This document shows positions 23,225-35,477 of a stretch of DNA of 64,000 nucleotides, piece by piece. The notes beneath the pieces are model-generated. The model was given only the letters and a program-made list of their open reading frames with translations. It was not told where the DNA came from and did not search any database. The position numbers and the translations under genes are program-made. Source of the DNA: Lecanicillium sp. G3. Lineage: Eukaryota; Ascomycota; Sordariomycetes; Hypocreales; Cordycipitaceae. The stretch spans positions 1 to 64,000 of the forward strand of contig JAZHPD010000082.1 in the NCBI GenBank assembly GCA_037575805.1. The letters are read 5' to 3'. The stretch's first letter is position 1. Every line of letters begins with the position of its first letter.

Positions 23225-24780
23225 TTATACTTTCTGAAACACCCCTTTGGCTCTTCTCACCAGCTCTGCCCACATGGCGTCTCGGTCCTCTCTCGTTCTC
23301 GTTACTGCGTCCCTGTTCTCCTCGGCGCGTCGCAGCAAATACTTCGTGCACTCGCCGGTCGAGCCCCAGGCCATGTACTTGTACACTGGTAAGAACTTCT
23401 CGCTTGCCTGCGCGTCCGGCTGGCGGGACCTGTTGTTGAGCTCGACAAGCTCGCAGCTGATCTCGTCGGCCATGCCCTGCAGCTGGGCGAAGAGAATCTC
23501 AGATTTGGCTTTGCCCTCTGCACAGATGGCGTAGGCCTTGCGCACGGAAGTGGCGTTGTGCGTGGCAAACATAATGCTTGCGTCGGGGTACGGGCCGCTG
23601 CCTTGGACAGTCGAGTTCCACTCCCGCTTCAAGACACTGGCGGCGCTGTTGTCGTAGCATGCGTCCGTGTCGGCCTTGCTATCGTGGATCTTCTCGGGCG
23701 GGTCAGATGCGAGGTATGCGCCTCGTACAAGCTTGACGCCAAGTGTGAAGTTGCCCTCCCGGGCCCGCTTCAGGTGGGAAGCGAGCACGCCAGGCATCGT
23801 TTTCTTATAGGCCTGGTAGGTACCAAAGACAACGGCTTTTCCAGGAACATTATTGTGACGCTTGGCAAAGTGCATCATCCATTCATCGATCGCATCTTGT
23901 AACTCGTCCTGTTCACCGTCAAATAGCACACGTACGCCATTATCACGCGCAAACTGGCATACGGTGTCTACAGACTCGGCCAGAAACGGCCCGGGTATCT
24001 CACGATTTCGTAGCTGCTCGTATGCCAGACTGCCGGCGCCAGTAAATCTGTAGATGCGGTTAGTAAATGACGTATGAGCGATGTGGTCGGAGCTTACTTG
24101 AAACCGACAAAATCGCCCGCAGTTGCCAAGCGGACTGTTTCTAGAGAATTTTCCCGCCACTCCGAGATTTCCCTGTTTGCCTTTTGCTCTGCCCTCTTTT
24201 CGGCGTCCAATTCGCCTAAATCCTTCGGGTCTGGCTCTGACGGGGTCTCTTTTGCATAGGCAAGAATGGCGCCAGTGAAGCCAATGTGCTTCACTTGCCT
24301 GACCGTGGCAGCCACTTCGGTCGCATTCTCGCCAGCGCAAAACTGCTTGTATAGCGAAGCGTTGAGTATGTATCGCAAGACTTTATTATGATCTGGGTCG
24401 AGGAACCGCAATTTGCTGTGCGCCAGAATATTGAGCACATATAGTGACGCTGTAAGAAGCTTCGGTGACGATGACACTGTGCTGGTGACTAGCGACCGTA
24501 TAATCATCTGGAGCGGCAGCAAAGACAGTGGCTGATGCTTGGGCTCGGTCCGGACGGGAGGGTTGGCCATGCTACCGGGGCCCTCTTCGGTGTTGGCTGA
24601 TGCTGATGCCTTTTTGCTGTTTGACGAGTGAGCCAGACAGCGTGTTGCATGACTGCTGTGTATTCTGTATTGACTGGTGTGCAGGCCCCATGTCATGGGC
24701 CGCCCATGCTGGCATAGCGGTAGGGCGCGATGCAGAGAAGGACGAACCATGCTGCTGCTGATTTCAGTAGTAAACCGCAT
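23225..24780 (-). CDS. Proline dehydrogenase, mitochondrial
   Basis: This flavoenzyme oxidises proline to pyrroline-5-carboxylate, the first step of mitochondrial proline use. Two exons (24098-24780 and 23225-24047; 50-bp intron with TTACTAACC branch point) encode 501 aa, a normal fungal length. The N-terminus is basic and Ser-rich, as expected for mitochondrial import. The PRODH barrel is marked by KLVRGAYLA (about residue 335), FATHN (about 388), FAQLQGMAD (about 410) and the substrate-binding LLRRAEEN (about 463). A family-typical helical insertion precedes the barrel. No other proline-catabolism gene is adjacent here, unlike the Aspergillus prn cluster. The ATG at 24780 keeps the targeting peptide; a downstream Met at MVRPS is a second choice. 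Confidence 0.93.
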
Positions 24781-27700
24781 CTATCTTCCTCCTAGGGTTC
24801 TCGACAGTGTTGTACAAAACTTCTGCTAGAAACGGAAATCGCAGTGAAAAACAGAGGCTGAACCTGTCTGGCGCTGGATTGGTGTAGGGTCAGGATACAT
24901 AGGGGACCAGGATCTTATTACTTGCCATACATGGTGGCGCATCCTGTCTTTTTTTTTCTGTGTGTGTTCGGATGACGACGTTTTGTCGTAGTAGTCATTT
25001 ATTTATTCATTATAAATGCCAGGCGGCATGCGGCGGCTATTTGAGGCGCGCAGACCAGCCGTTGGGCTGGGTTGACGGTCCGCTGACGCCATAATGACAG
25101 CTCGCGTGGGCCAGGACTGGAGTAGGCCGACGGATATATTCCCCGCCTTCCCAAGGACATTTTGATCTTCCTGGCCGTACAGGTACAATTTAGCAGAATC
25201 CAGATCCATGGAGAATTTGATCTGGATTCCTTGTTGATTCCGGAAAGGCAAGCTGTAGCTCGCAGCCTGTCTGCTGAGTTACAGCGTCGTCTACCTGGTG
25301 GCCCATCACTCGCAAAAGGGGTGGCAACCGACAACGGCAAGCCATGCATAGTAGTGGGCCTTTTTTATTTTCTTCAAAAAATAATATTCCTAACTATATT
25401 AATAAGTATTTAGTTATAATCATGAAAATGATCTCAACAGGTGAATTAGATTCGTACACTGCATCCGGCCTTACATTGCGTTCTAACAGCTTCTGGGCAG
25501 GCAGGCAGGCCTGGTGTCCGAAACTCTACGTCCCGTCCATATGTCAGATGAACTGTCAATGATTACAAGACGCTCTTCACAATTCTGCATATTACACGAA
25601 ATGCAATACAGTAGTTTTCGAAGCGAGCATTCAGGCTCACCTCTGCCAGCACGGCTCTACATCCTCGATATATGGGCGGCCGTGTTCCCACCGAATCTCT
25701 TACATTCAGCACAGCAGCATTTTTTTTAATTTCAACCACTTTTTCCTCATTGAAGCAACCAATAGGAGAAGCCTTCTCTTCGTCCCGCTGCTGGCCTTGG
25801 CCCAGGACTAATTGCTGCTGCCGCCGTCGGCCAAGAGGTAGCAGGAGAAGTCTCGTCTCCCGAGTCATTCCCTGGCGCAGCGCTTGAGCGACGATGTGCG
25901 TCTGTGCAGCCTTGTGCCTGTTGTCAGCCACACACCTGCCCTCCAATCTTCAACTGCTGCCCGCAGCTCCGACCTCAGCCTCCGCGACCTCAGCCTCCTG
26001 CGCCAAATCCCCAGCCTCGGTACCGAAGCTTTATCCTTCTCCTCCTCTTCCTCCTCCTCTTCCTCCTCTGCCACCGCTGTCGCCAGTGCAACCCAATCCT
26101 GTGCCATGAAACGTTGCAAAATGCAGAAGAGACAAGATTCGCGGCTCTATTAGGGCATGCTGCGACCATGTGGATTGTGATTCTGGGTGTATATTTGGAC
26201 GGAACATGTGCAACTTATTTACTTGCCATTGCCCCAACAAACCATCAAGTCCGTGGTAAGGAGGTTCGCTGGGCTGCCGCAGGCTTGATCATCTAGACGA
26301 TTCAGCACGAGCCAATATATGGACTGTAGCAAGCCATCTTCTTACTTATAAAGTGTTCAGTTTTTACGCTATATGTCCCATATAAAAATTCCAAATAAGA
26401 CAAGACTGTAGGACAAATGGGCGCCCGAAACGTCGTACACTGTCGCAGCAATTACGCGCATAGTTGAACCAACTACCCTGTATACTAACAGAACAGCGTC
26501 CTGTCGCGCTTTTTGTGGCTGTTTTTGATTATCCATGGCAGAGCGGACTCTCGACTCATAGCTCGTGTAAGTTTTTGCAACATGAATAGATGGAAGCATG
26601 CGCGAGGCAAACCAACGAGCTAAAAGATGCACAAGTGGTTTTCTAGTAAAAGGCCTGATCTTAACCTAGCAAACTCAGTCAAGACAATAGCCATTACACA
26701 AAGCGTTAACCCTTGTTTTTACGAATTAATTACAAGTGAAAACGACGCATAATAAGAAAATCTATTAATACATTAATACACATAATGAACGCAGCCCCCT
26801 CAGTCTACATTGTGGCAGAGAGCTGTCGCACTATTAAATCCGTAGCAACGGGTGAGCGAACCAAGGACCGATAGAAAAACTGCGAATGTGAATGTATATA
26901 GTTTTTATATAAATATATTAATGGATATGTGTATAGGTACGGTTATCGGGGCCGTTATTATTGATGCGCAGTCTATAGCCGGCAAGCCCTGTGCTTGGTT
27001 GACAGTTGTCATGCATGTTGCTGGCCGTCAACAAACGCGCTGCCTGTGCCAGGCGTTTGCCGCCTGCAACTCTGAGGCTTGACAGAAAATTCGCGACGCA
27101 ACCTCTTTTACCATCAAACAGATCGACCATTCATCAATTTGGGCATTCCGCTGCGACACTTTTTGTCCCCGCCTGCGCCACCAACTCGGTCCATCAATCG
27201 TTCGAAGCGGCACAGGGGCAGCGCCAGCCAATGCAGGGCCCGGAGTCCACGGAACGAGGCAAACAGAACAGGGCAAAAGGTCACAAAAAGCAGCGTTTCT
27301 CCAGCCATCCGGGATATAACGCAAGGCACACTGCCCTAATCGACGGCTTGCGTCTTTGAGGTAGATAACTGTCGTCATCGTGGCGAAGGCAACCGAAAGA
27401 CTGCGCGCACAGGCTGATGGAGTCGCAGGGCATGGTCCACGCAGGCATTCCCCGGCGAGATGCTCCAGAATTCTAGAATGCCGTGGCATAGGCTCAAGTA
27501 CGGCGAGCCTGCCGCTATCCCCATCCTACGCAGGTACGACGCCGTCGTCCTGCCTATCGGGAGCTTCTTGGGTTCGATGGGCACAAGGACAGGCACTGCT
27601 CGAGCACTCGGGCGAATGAGAGGCGGCGCCTCGTTTCGACAGAGAGAATCGAAGCCACGGCGATGCCCTGCATGCACTCAAACCCACAATCCACCACACT

Positions 27701-28432
27701 CTAATTCGTCGACTATTTATCTGGCAATGTTAGTACGCGTTACGGGTCTCTCCCCACTTGAATCAAGCCGCAGCCGTGCCCAATTGTGGTCCCTTTGCCC
27801 CCTTGGCTCGGCGTGTTGTTGTCTCCCGAACTGTTGCGATGCCACCACTGGAAGAGTCGCTTGTCGATGGGCATGAAACCTCTAGGCCAGTCGGTCGCAG
27901 GTACCATCGCTTCTCGGCTGGCCAGTCTTTGAACATGCAGCTTCGCAATCCGCCTCGACTCCGTCATAGGCTGCTTCGGTGACATTTGCTATCAAACTTA
28001 CTCAGCTGTTGCTGCATCACGACATATTTCACAATCTGTGCTGGAGGCGGCCGGGATCTTTGTATCTACGAGCGAGTACCGAAGCGTCCAGGTCGGCCGC
28101 AGGCGCACGTCCACAGACTACGAGATACGAGTCAAGAGTTCTCTCGGCCTTGACATTGCAGCACGGCAAGCAACTCGATACTGGATTGCTGAGTGTTACC
28201 GCCCGCGCCTCGCACATCATCCGTCGTTCATCGCCCATCCACATCGCCCATCGGCCATCCCCCGCCTCTTCTCGGCAGGCCCAAGACACGATCCCTGGCG
28301 AAAGAAGCCAAGTGCCGTTCTAGCGCCCCCACCTCCCCTTCTGTGCCGGCTTCGAACACTATTCCAATCCATCGAGTCCCCTCTCCCGCTTCTTGTCTTC
28401 TCTCGCATTGCTGCGGCCGTATTTCCACCGCC
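24781..28432. other. 3.6-kb gene-poor stretch
   Basis: This is the promoter side of both proline dehydrogenase (minus) and the LaeA-like gene (plus). It contains moderately AT-rich segments (about 25370-25440 and 26640-26960) and a CTC/CTT microsatellite at about 26030-26085. Short frames on both strands, including a Glu-rich one created by the microsatellite, are not credible genes. The final ~350 bases are C-rich and repetitive, a plausible leader region. Confidence 0.4.
26030..26085. repeat. CTC/CTT microsatellite
   Basis: Imperfect repeats of TCCTCCTCTTCC type run for about 55 bases. On the minus strand they spell a poly-glutamate run in a frame with no other protein-like feature. Confidence 0.7.
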
Positions 28433-30113
28433 ATGGACAAGTCTGGCGACTCCGCAAAATCCACCGTTGAGGGGCCCTCTGCCATCGCGCCTTCGGCTGT
28501 CGGGGCCTCCCAACCCGGTACGTCTCGTCCAATCCCGCCATGCGCTATGCGCTATGATGGCCTGATAAACCGTCCGTCCCCCTCCCGCAAAGTCAAAAAA
28601 GGGCCTATCATGCCAGGGCTGTTTGCTCGGTGAGTCGCGATTAGCCCCTCTCTGTCCGCGGCATTCTTCTTAAACCTCACATCCCCGCAGCGCAGCCGTT
28701 GAACATGACCACCCCTGCTAACTACATGATCACCAGCACTAACAGGGTTGCCTCCCACAGACGCGCCGAAAATGACAGCCGAGACAGGGCAGTCGGGCGT
28801 ACAGGAACAGCGCCGTGGTAGTGCGCAGAACAATTCGTACGCGGACGACTTCTCAGACCCCAACTCCGCCGGGGATGGCAGCGGCCGCGGAATACTTCAC
28901 GGCGATGCTGCCATCGAGCCCGGTGGAAGCGATGAGGAAGGCGAGTTCTCTGCGACCGACTTTGACGGCGATTCCATGCTAGACGGCCGCTCCGATTCAA
29001 CCTCGTTGCGCTCCAGCATTTTCGAGCACTGTTACGTCAATGGCCGCCGGTATCACCGCTACCGCCACGGCCGCTACCCGATCCCCAACGACGAGGCCGA
29101 ACAGAACCGCGAAGACATGTTGCACACCATGATGATGGAATCAACAGACGGACGGCTTTTTTACGCTCCGGTGGGCTCACATCCGCAAAAAGTTATTGAC
29201 CTCGGTACTGGAACCGGCTTGTGGGCAATAGAGTGTATGCAAGCCAAATTTTAAAACCTGCGTTGCCAAAGTTAACCGTGCCGCAGTGGGAGATCGCTAT
29301 CCCAGTGCTGAGATCCTGGGTCTCGATCTAAGTCCGATCCAGCCGGCCTGGGTCCCACCCAACGTCAAGTAGGCTTCCTGCCGTCGAGTGCAGTGCGTCT
29401 CAGCTAACTTGGCACAGATTCTTGGTTGACGACGTCGAGGCCGAGTGGTTGAATGGCGATGACTTTGACCTGATACACTTGCGCAACATGATACCCATTC
29501 TAAAATCACCAGTCGAGTTGCTGAAACAAGCATACGAGTACGTTGACCAGACTTGATTATTGCACTGTTTCTGACCATTCCAGACATGCAAAACCAGGCG
29601 GTTGGGTCGAGCTGCAAGATGTCGACGGCAAAGTACACACAGACGACGACAGCGTGCCGGAGGACTGGCCCACAAAACGACTTACGGATCTTCTCACCGA
29701 GGCCTTTGCCCAGTTCGGCACCAACGCCAACGCCGCCGAACTGGGACGTCAGTACCTCGAGGAAGCCGGCTTCGTCAACATTCAACACAACTACGTCAAG
29801 CTGCCTTACGGAACGTGGCCGAAAGACAAGTACGCACCGCCCACTTTTACACCCCGCGCTGCGACCGCAACACAGACACTCCTACTGACTTCTTTTTTGC
29901 GCCAGGCTGATGCGATTGGTCGGCATGTACTACCGGACCGCCTGCGAGGACTTCCTCCCCGCCTTGGGCGCGATGCACTTCCCCAAGATGGGCTGGGAAA
30001 AGGCCGAGATGGAGGTCTTCTTCGCGCAGGTGCGCCTGTCGATGCGGGACCCCAAGGTGCACGCCTACGGCAAGATGCACTTCTGGAGCGGCCAGAAGCC
30101 GCTGGACGTGTAG
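28433..30113 (+). CDS. LaeA-like SAM-dependent methyltransferase
   Basis: Six exons (28433-28517, 28746-29234, 29287-29368, 29418-29537, 29584-29829, 29906-30113) give 409 aa. The layout is that of fungal TAM/LaeA-like methyltransferases. A disordered acidic N-terminus is followed by a lead-in (HCYVNGRRYHRYRHGRYPIP, then DEAEQNREDMLHTMM), motif I VIDLGTGTGLWAIE (about residues 180-193), AEILGLDLSPIQP, FDLIHLRNMI, KPGGWVELQDVD and a C-terminal helical part. LaeA itself is a nuclear regulator of secondary metabolism, but most genomes hold many paralogues of unknown role, so this should not be equated with LaeA. The first intron (228 bp) is the least certain: a good alternative donor GTGAGT at about 28631 does not keep the frame. 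Translation could instead begin at the Met at 28778. Confidence 0.8.
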
Positions 30114-30494
30114 GAGGCGTGCGGCGGCGGCGAAGGCGTCGCGTGTGTTTTTATATCATAGTCTGTTTGGCAGCGTTTTTTTATGAAGCGGGATAAGGGG
30201 AATGGTTTCTTTTTCTCAGCATTGGCGTTTTTGTTCTTATCATCGTTGGATACATCTCATGGGGGTGTTTTTTTTTTTCCCTCATTTTCTCTTCTCTCTC
30301 GGTTTAGACGTGGTACCTACCGAGCAATTCAATCAAAACATTTGCATCACATCTTCACACACTCTTCACATCATCCCATGACCGCAATACGATTTTAATA
30401 ACAATAAAAAAAAGTTCAATGCTATTTCTTTTCATGTGCATGTATATATACAAGTATCATCCATCCATCCATCCCGTACCCTCTCTTTTATATT
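30114..30494. other. Convergent 3' region
   Basis: This T-rich sequence lies between the ends of the LaeA-like gene and ESF1. It contains an ATCC tetranucleotide repeat (about 30459-30474), an AATAAA-like word near 30400 and no open frame of interest. Confidence 0.45.
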
Positions 30495-32645
30495 TTATTT
30501 CCCCCCCTTGACCTTCTTCGCCTTCCTGTTCTCCGCCCACTCCCCGGCCCTCCTCTTCCGCCGGCTCTCCTCCAGCACCTTCTTCATGCCCTCCGACCCC
30601 TTGAACCTGGGGTTCGACGGATCAATCGCGTACTCGTGGCTGTCGAACACGGCCTGGAAACGCTCGTCGCCCACGTCCATCTCGAAGCCCTTTTGCAGGG
30701 CCGCGCCGCTGTCCTCTTTGCCCGCCGCCTTCTTCTTCGCCTTGCCCTTGGCCTTGCCCTTTTTGCGCTGCTGCTTCTCCGCGCGCAGGATGTCCGCCAT
30801 GTCGAAGTGGTCGAGGTGCTCGGCGCCGTTGTCGGCGTCGTCTTGAGCCATGACCTTCTTCAGGTGCGCGCGCTCCGTGGCGTCGGCCTGCTCGGCGGCG
30901 AGGCGGGCCTCGCGCTTCTTCAGGCGCTCCGCTTTCCGGATGGACGACTTGGATTCCTGCGCGGGCGCCTCGGACGTGAAGAACGGATCGTCAAAGCCCA
31001 GATCCTCCTCCTCTGCGCCGTCCTTGCCGCCACCAAAGACCATGGTCGCGCCGCCTTCCTCGTCGTCGCTTCCGACAGCCGTGTCACCCTCGAGAGCAGC
31101 GCGGCGGGCACGCGCCTTTTCGCGCTTCCGCTCTTTGCGCTCGCGCTCCTTGCGCTTGTACTTTTCGATCGTCGTCTCCTCCTCCTCCCCGGCCGTCTTC
31201 TTGTTCTGCGCCGCCTCGGAGAGCGCCGGCGTGAAAGTGATCTGCATCTCGCCGACGGGTCCGCCCTTGGCGGCTTTGGGCGCGGGTTCCTCGCCTAGAC
31301 CCAGCGCCGCGCGCATCTTCTGGCGCGCGAGCTCTTTCTTCGAGAGCTTGGGTTGGTCCTCCGCGGCATCCTCATCGTTGCCCTTGCCCTCGTCGTCCCC
31401 GCCGCCGAAAGTGGCAACCATGTTGCCGTCCTCATCGTCGGAGCCGTCGCTGTCGCTCGCGAGGTAGGCGCGGAGGTCATTCTCCTCGAGGTCCGCGCGG
31501 CTGCCGGTAAAGGCACGCTTAATCTGGTCCTTGCGCGAGGCCTCCTCGGGGTGCAGGTCCCACGTCAGCTTGACCTTGGAGCTCTGCAGCGCACTCGTCA
31601 CGAATTCCACCGGCTTGTAGGAGTCGGTGAGCTTGGTGCACACTTCGCGGGGCTCGTCGTCAAACTCGACGTCGTCGGGAACGAAGCGCAAATCGATAAA
31701 ATTGGACGATGACTGGTACTCCGTGCCGTCGGTAGCCTCGTAGATTTTCTGGGCAATTGTCTCGTCGGAGCACTCCATGATGGCGTAGTAGTAGCGTAGG
31801 CGGTCGAGCTGGTACCTGCGCAGTGCGTCACTGTCGAAATCCTGGTCGTCGCCCTCCTGCATGAGCTTCTTCTTGATCTTCTCGTCCTCGGCGTCGCTGT
31901 CCTCGTCCTCGTCACTGTCGGAGTTGTCGTCCTTGGCCTCCCTGAAGAGCTCCTTGGGCGGACCCTCGACTTCCTCCTGCTGCATGCGCTCCTTGCCGAA
32001 CTCGCTGGGGTAAACGGCAACCTTGATCACGCGGCCGGGGCTGTCGCCGATGAAGCTGGTGAAGAGGGCAAACAAGTCGGTCGCATTGACGTGGTCCCAG
32101 TCGAGGTTGACAATGGCAATGCGCTTACTTACCTCACCGGCCTCGACCTCGGTCTGCTCGTCCTGCAGCTTCTGCATGTCACCCTCGGTAGCCAGTTCCG
32201 CGCCGCCTTCCTCATCGTCCGAGTCGTCGTCAGATTCCTCGTCCTCAGACGACGAGAAACCACCACCTCGGGCAGGATCGTAGCCCTCCATCGTATCTCT
32301 CTCATGAACAGCACGCAGCTCCCGCTGCACCACATCATCATCATCAACCTCAATCTCCGCATCGTCCTCATCCTCATCCTTATCCTCGTCGTCCTCGTCG
32401 GCCTCGTACAGGCGCTGCAGCGCTTTCTTCTTGGAGTCCGACTTCAACTTGCGACCGTATCGATCGACCTGCGCGGTCGCCGTGAAATCTTCATCGTCGA
32501 GCATGCCCGCGAATCGCTTGTCGAGCTTCGTCTTGGCGCCCTTCTTGGACGGCAGGCGGAAGCGCGGGTCCGTCTCGAAGCTGGCGAATCGCGCGTCGGC
32601 GATGCGCTTGGGCGCCGGGCCGCCCTTTTTCTTGTCGGCCTTCAT
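30495..32645 (-). CDS. ESF1, pre-rRNA processing protein
   Basis: This nucleolar factor is needed for early 18S rRNA maturation in the small-subunit processome. The frame is intron-free, 716 aa, starting at MKADKKKGGPAPKR; an upstream extension in the same frame begins with a non-ATG codon. Family marks are the N-terminal DARFASFETDPRFRLPS and DRYGRKL, long Asp/Glu tracts, an RRM-like ESF1 domain starting at RIAIVNLDWDHVNATDLFAL (about residue 174) and interrupted by an acidic insert, YYYAIMECSDETIAQKIYE, and a C-terminal NUC153 motif DERFQAVFDSHEYAIDP near residue 658. A Lys-rich tail (KKGKAKGKAKKKAAGK) fits nucleolar localisation. It lies 331 bp downstream of DBP4 on the same strand, whose product works in the same assembly pathway. 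Confidence 0.95.
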   Translation of the reverse strand: MKADKKKGGPAPKRIADARFASFETDPRFRLPSKKGAKTKLDKRFAGMLDDEDFTATAQVDRYGRKLKSDSKKKALQRLYEADEDDEDKDEDEDDAEIEVDDDDVVQRELRAVHERDTMEGYDPARGGGFSSSEDEESDDDSDDEEGGAELATEGDMQKLQDEQTEVEAGEVSKRIAIVNLDWDHVNATDLFALFTSFIGDSPGRVIKVAVYPSEFGKERMQQEEVEGPPKELFREAKDDNSDSDEDEDSDAEDEKIKKKLMQEGDDQDFDSDALRRYQLDRLRYYYAIMECSDETIAQKIYEATDGTEYQSSSNFIDLRFVPDDVEFDDEPREVCTKLTDSYKPVEFVTSALQSSKVKLTWDLHPEEASRKDQIKRAFTGSRADLEENDLRAYLASDSDGSDDEDGNMVATFGGGDDEGKGNDEDAAEDQPKLSKKELARQKMRAALGLGEEPAPKAAKGGPVGEMQITFTPALSEAAQNKKTAGEEEETTIEKYKRKERERKERKREKARARRAALEGDTAVGSDDEEGGATMVFGGGKDGAEEEDLGFDDPFFTSEAPAQESKSSIRKAERLKKREARLAAEQADATERAHLKKVMAQDDADNGAEHLDHFDMADILRAEKQQRKKGKAKGKAKKKAAGKEDSGAALQKGFEMDVGDERFQAVFDSHEYAIDPSNPRFKGSEGMKKVLEESRRKRRAGEWAENRKAKKVKGGK

Positions 32646-32976
32646 CGTGACGGGTCTCTGTTCGAGTGGCGTACAGGGAAACGTCGGTAGAAGTGTGTGC
32701 TTGGGCGGTTCTGGCAAAGACAGTGGTCACTGGAAAAGTATTGGCGAACTTTTTTGGCGGTGATGGTTTTCTGCCGCTGGTGGCGGGGCCGGCTGCAGCG
32801 CACTGTGGGGCGGATTGGTTCAAGCGCCAGCAATCGACTTACACACTTACAGTGGGATTTTGCTCGCCATTTATCTACATGGCCGCGCAATTTCACGATT
32901 ATGAGTTAGAAATTGGAGAAAATTGAATGCATATGCTGGCGGGTATATATACAGCTGTATAGGTAAGAGATACATT
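32646..32976. other. DBP4-ESF1 spacer
   Basis: This 331-bp stretch holds the 3' end of DBP4 and the promoter of ESF1. No other feature is seen. Confidence 0.45.
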
Positions 32977-35477
32977 TTATCCATCCAAGAGTCCGGTGGC
33001 GAGAGCCTCGAGATCTTCCAGCGTCTCCGGCTCCTCCTCCACCTCGAACACCTTGCCCTTTTTGTCCTTGCTCTTCTTCTTCTTGTCCGTCTTTTCGCCG
33101 TCCTCGTCCTCGAACCACTTTTTCGTCTTCTTCTTCGGTGGCTCGTCGTCTGACACATCGCTGTTGTCCTCGCCCGCAATCGGCAGCGACCGCAGGAACT
33201 CGAGCGCCTCGTTGCTGTCTCCGCCATTGACCAGCTGCGGCGCACCATCGTCGTCGTCGTCCGATGCCGCGCCGCCGCCCAGAGCCGCCTGCCGCTCCTC
33301 GGCCTCGCGTGCCTTGCGCTTCTCCTTCTTGTCGCGCTTCTTCTGCTTGGCGTGTGCCTTGTCGTCCGCGTCTGCAGCCCTCACGCGCGCCGTCTCGTCG
33401 TCGAGGAACTTTTGGCGCTGCTCCGCCGCGTCGCCGTCTTCCTTGAAGTCCTTCTCGCCACGCAGCTCGTACATCTCGCGTGGATTTCCCTCCTCGTCGA
33501 AGACGAGCTTGGAGGAATTGCCCATGAACTTGAGCATCTTCTTCTTGGACTGCAGCGCCTTCTCGCGGCGCTTCGAGTCGATCACGTAGGGCTCCTCGCC
33601 GCCGAGGCCGAAGATGACCTTGGGCTCGTTGGGGTTGGCCTTGCGCGACTCGGCGTCGAGGTCGTCGTCGTTGAGGCGGCGCTTGACAGAGAGGAAATCG
33701 TCGTCGCTATCGTCGGCCTTGTCGCCGTCGACAACCAGCTTATTGTAATGGGCAGACAGAACGTCCTGGTTGGTACGCTCAAACATCTTGTCATATTTCG
33801 TGCGGACCTCGTTCTTCTTCTTGGGTTTTTTGGGACCATCCAGATCCATATCTGACTCTGAATCGCTCGACATGCCTTGCCGGGAAGCGTTCTTGATCTT
33901 CTTGATGTCGTCTCCCTTCTGAAACTTGATCTGTGGTGTACCTGGTAGACCCAAGCTCGCAGCGTATGCATCCAGATCAAGCTTCTTGAGCTGGAAGACG
34001 CTCTTGTCTTTTTGTAGGTGAATTGATCTCGTGTAACTGATGAAAGATTTCTGGCCCAGGTACTTGAGATCCGGGTTCTGGAAACACATATTTTGCAAGT
34101 CATTCTTGACACTGCGCTTCTTCTTCTCCCTGATGGTGATCTTTTGAATGGGTATCTTCTTCGCCTCCAGCTTCTTAATCATGCCGTCCTCCTCGCTCGT
34201 CTCTAGGAACAGTACAGCCTTGCCGTTGCTCTGGAAGCGAGCCGTACGGCCGACTCTGTGGATATATGTGTCGGTGTCTTCGGGGCAGTCCATCTGAATA
34301 ACCCAGTCGACGGCCGGGAAATCGATACCGCGGGCTACGACGTCGGTCGCAAACAGACAGGCGTGCTTGGCCTCTGTGAATCTATTCGTAATCTCCAGTC
34401 GCTGGACCTGCTTCTGTCGGCCGTGCAGGTGCAGCAGCGGGATACCGGGCTGCAGGTGTCTGAAGCTCTCGTACACGAAGCGCACCTGCTTGCCTGAGCT
34501 CAGGAAGACGATGATCTTGCTCTTGAGCGCCGACTTGATGAAGCCGTACAGCGTGTCGAGCTTCTCGTGGAGCGGGGTGACGATGTAGTGCTGCTGCAAG
34601 TTCGTCGGGGTCGCGGACGTGGCATCCTCGTGCACGGAGACGTACTCGGGGTCCTTGAGGCTCAGGCGCGCGAGGTCGGAGACCTTCTTGCTCTGCGTGG
34701 CGCTGAACATGAGCGTCTGGCGCTCTTTGGGTAGATGCTCAATCAGCGCATCGACCGCCGACTGGAAGCCCATGTCCATGATGCGGTCCGCCTCGTCGAG
34801 GACCAGCACCTGGAGGTTATTCGCATCGAAGCCGGCCGTCTGGTCCAGGTGCTGCAGCATGCGTCCCGGCGTGCACACGAGGATGTTCATTCGCACAAGG
34901 CGATCCGCCTCCTCCTTCAAGTTCTTGCCGCCGATGACAAGACCCGCCGAGAAGCTGTGGTACCGGCCAATCTTGCGCAGCACCTCGAAGATCTGCACCG
35001 CCAGCTCGCGCGTCGGCGAGATGACCAGCGCACCGAGGCCGTCGTACTCTGTCCACTGCGCGCGGTGCAGCTTCTCCAGCATGGGGATCAGGAAGGCGAG
35101 GGTCTTGCCGCTGCCTGTTTTCGCCGCGCCGAGGATGTCCTTGCCCTGGAGGGCGAGCGGGATGGCGCGGGCCTGGACGTCGGTGAGGGTCGTGAAGTGC
35201 GAGGCGGAGAGGCCCTTGTTCGTGGCCCTGGAGAGCGGCAGTTCGGAAAAGTTTTTCAGTTCGGCGTTCTTGAAGTCCTAGAAGCGATAGAGTGTCAGTT
35301 ACATCACCCCCCGAGACTGAATGGCTGCGCCGCGGCAAAACGTACGAAATCGCGAATGGCATCCTCCAGCGTCGTAATGTCGTCCTGGTCGCGTTTCCGC
35401 TTCTGATGACGGATGTCAGTCTTATTCTGCCTGGGCGGCCGAGATTGCCGCCCGGACGCGCGAGGGTTGGCAGCCAT
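32977..35477 (-). CDS. DBP4, DEAD-box ATP-dependent RNA helicase
   Basis: This nucleolar helicase acts in pre-ribosomal RNA processing, where yeast Dbp4 helps release U14 snoRNA from pre-rRNA. Two exons (35346-35477 and 32977-35277; 68-bp intron) encode 810 aa. The start MAANPRASGRQSRPP is short and basic. The helicase core shows every motif: ILGAAKTGSGKT (I), SPTRELA (Ia), CTPGRM (Ib), LDEADRIMDMGF (II), MFSATQS (III), KIIVFLSSGKQ (IV), ATDVVARGIDFP (V) and YIHRVGRTAR (VI). The DBP4-specific region follows (DLQNMCFQNPDLKYLGQKSF), then a long charged C-terminus with Lys-rich runs and coiled-coil character, a hallmark of Dbp4/DDX10. It is transcribed in tandem with ESF1. Confidence 0.95.

Noticed and set aside
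25865..26119. Small minus-strand ORF with a poly-Glu run
   Set aside because: The run comes from a CTC/CTT microsatellite; there is no other protein-like signal.
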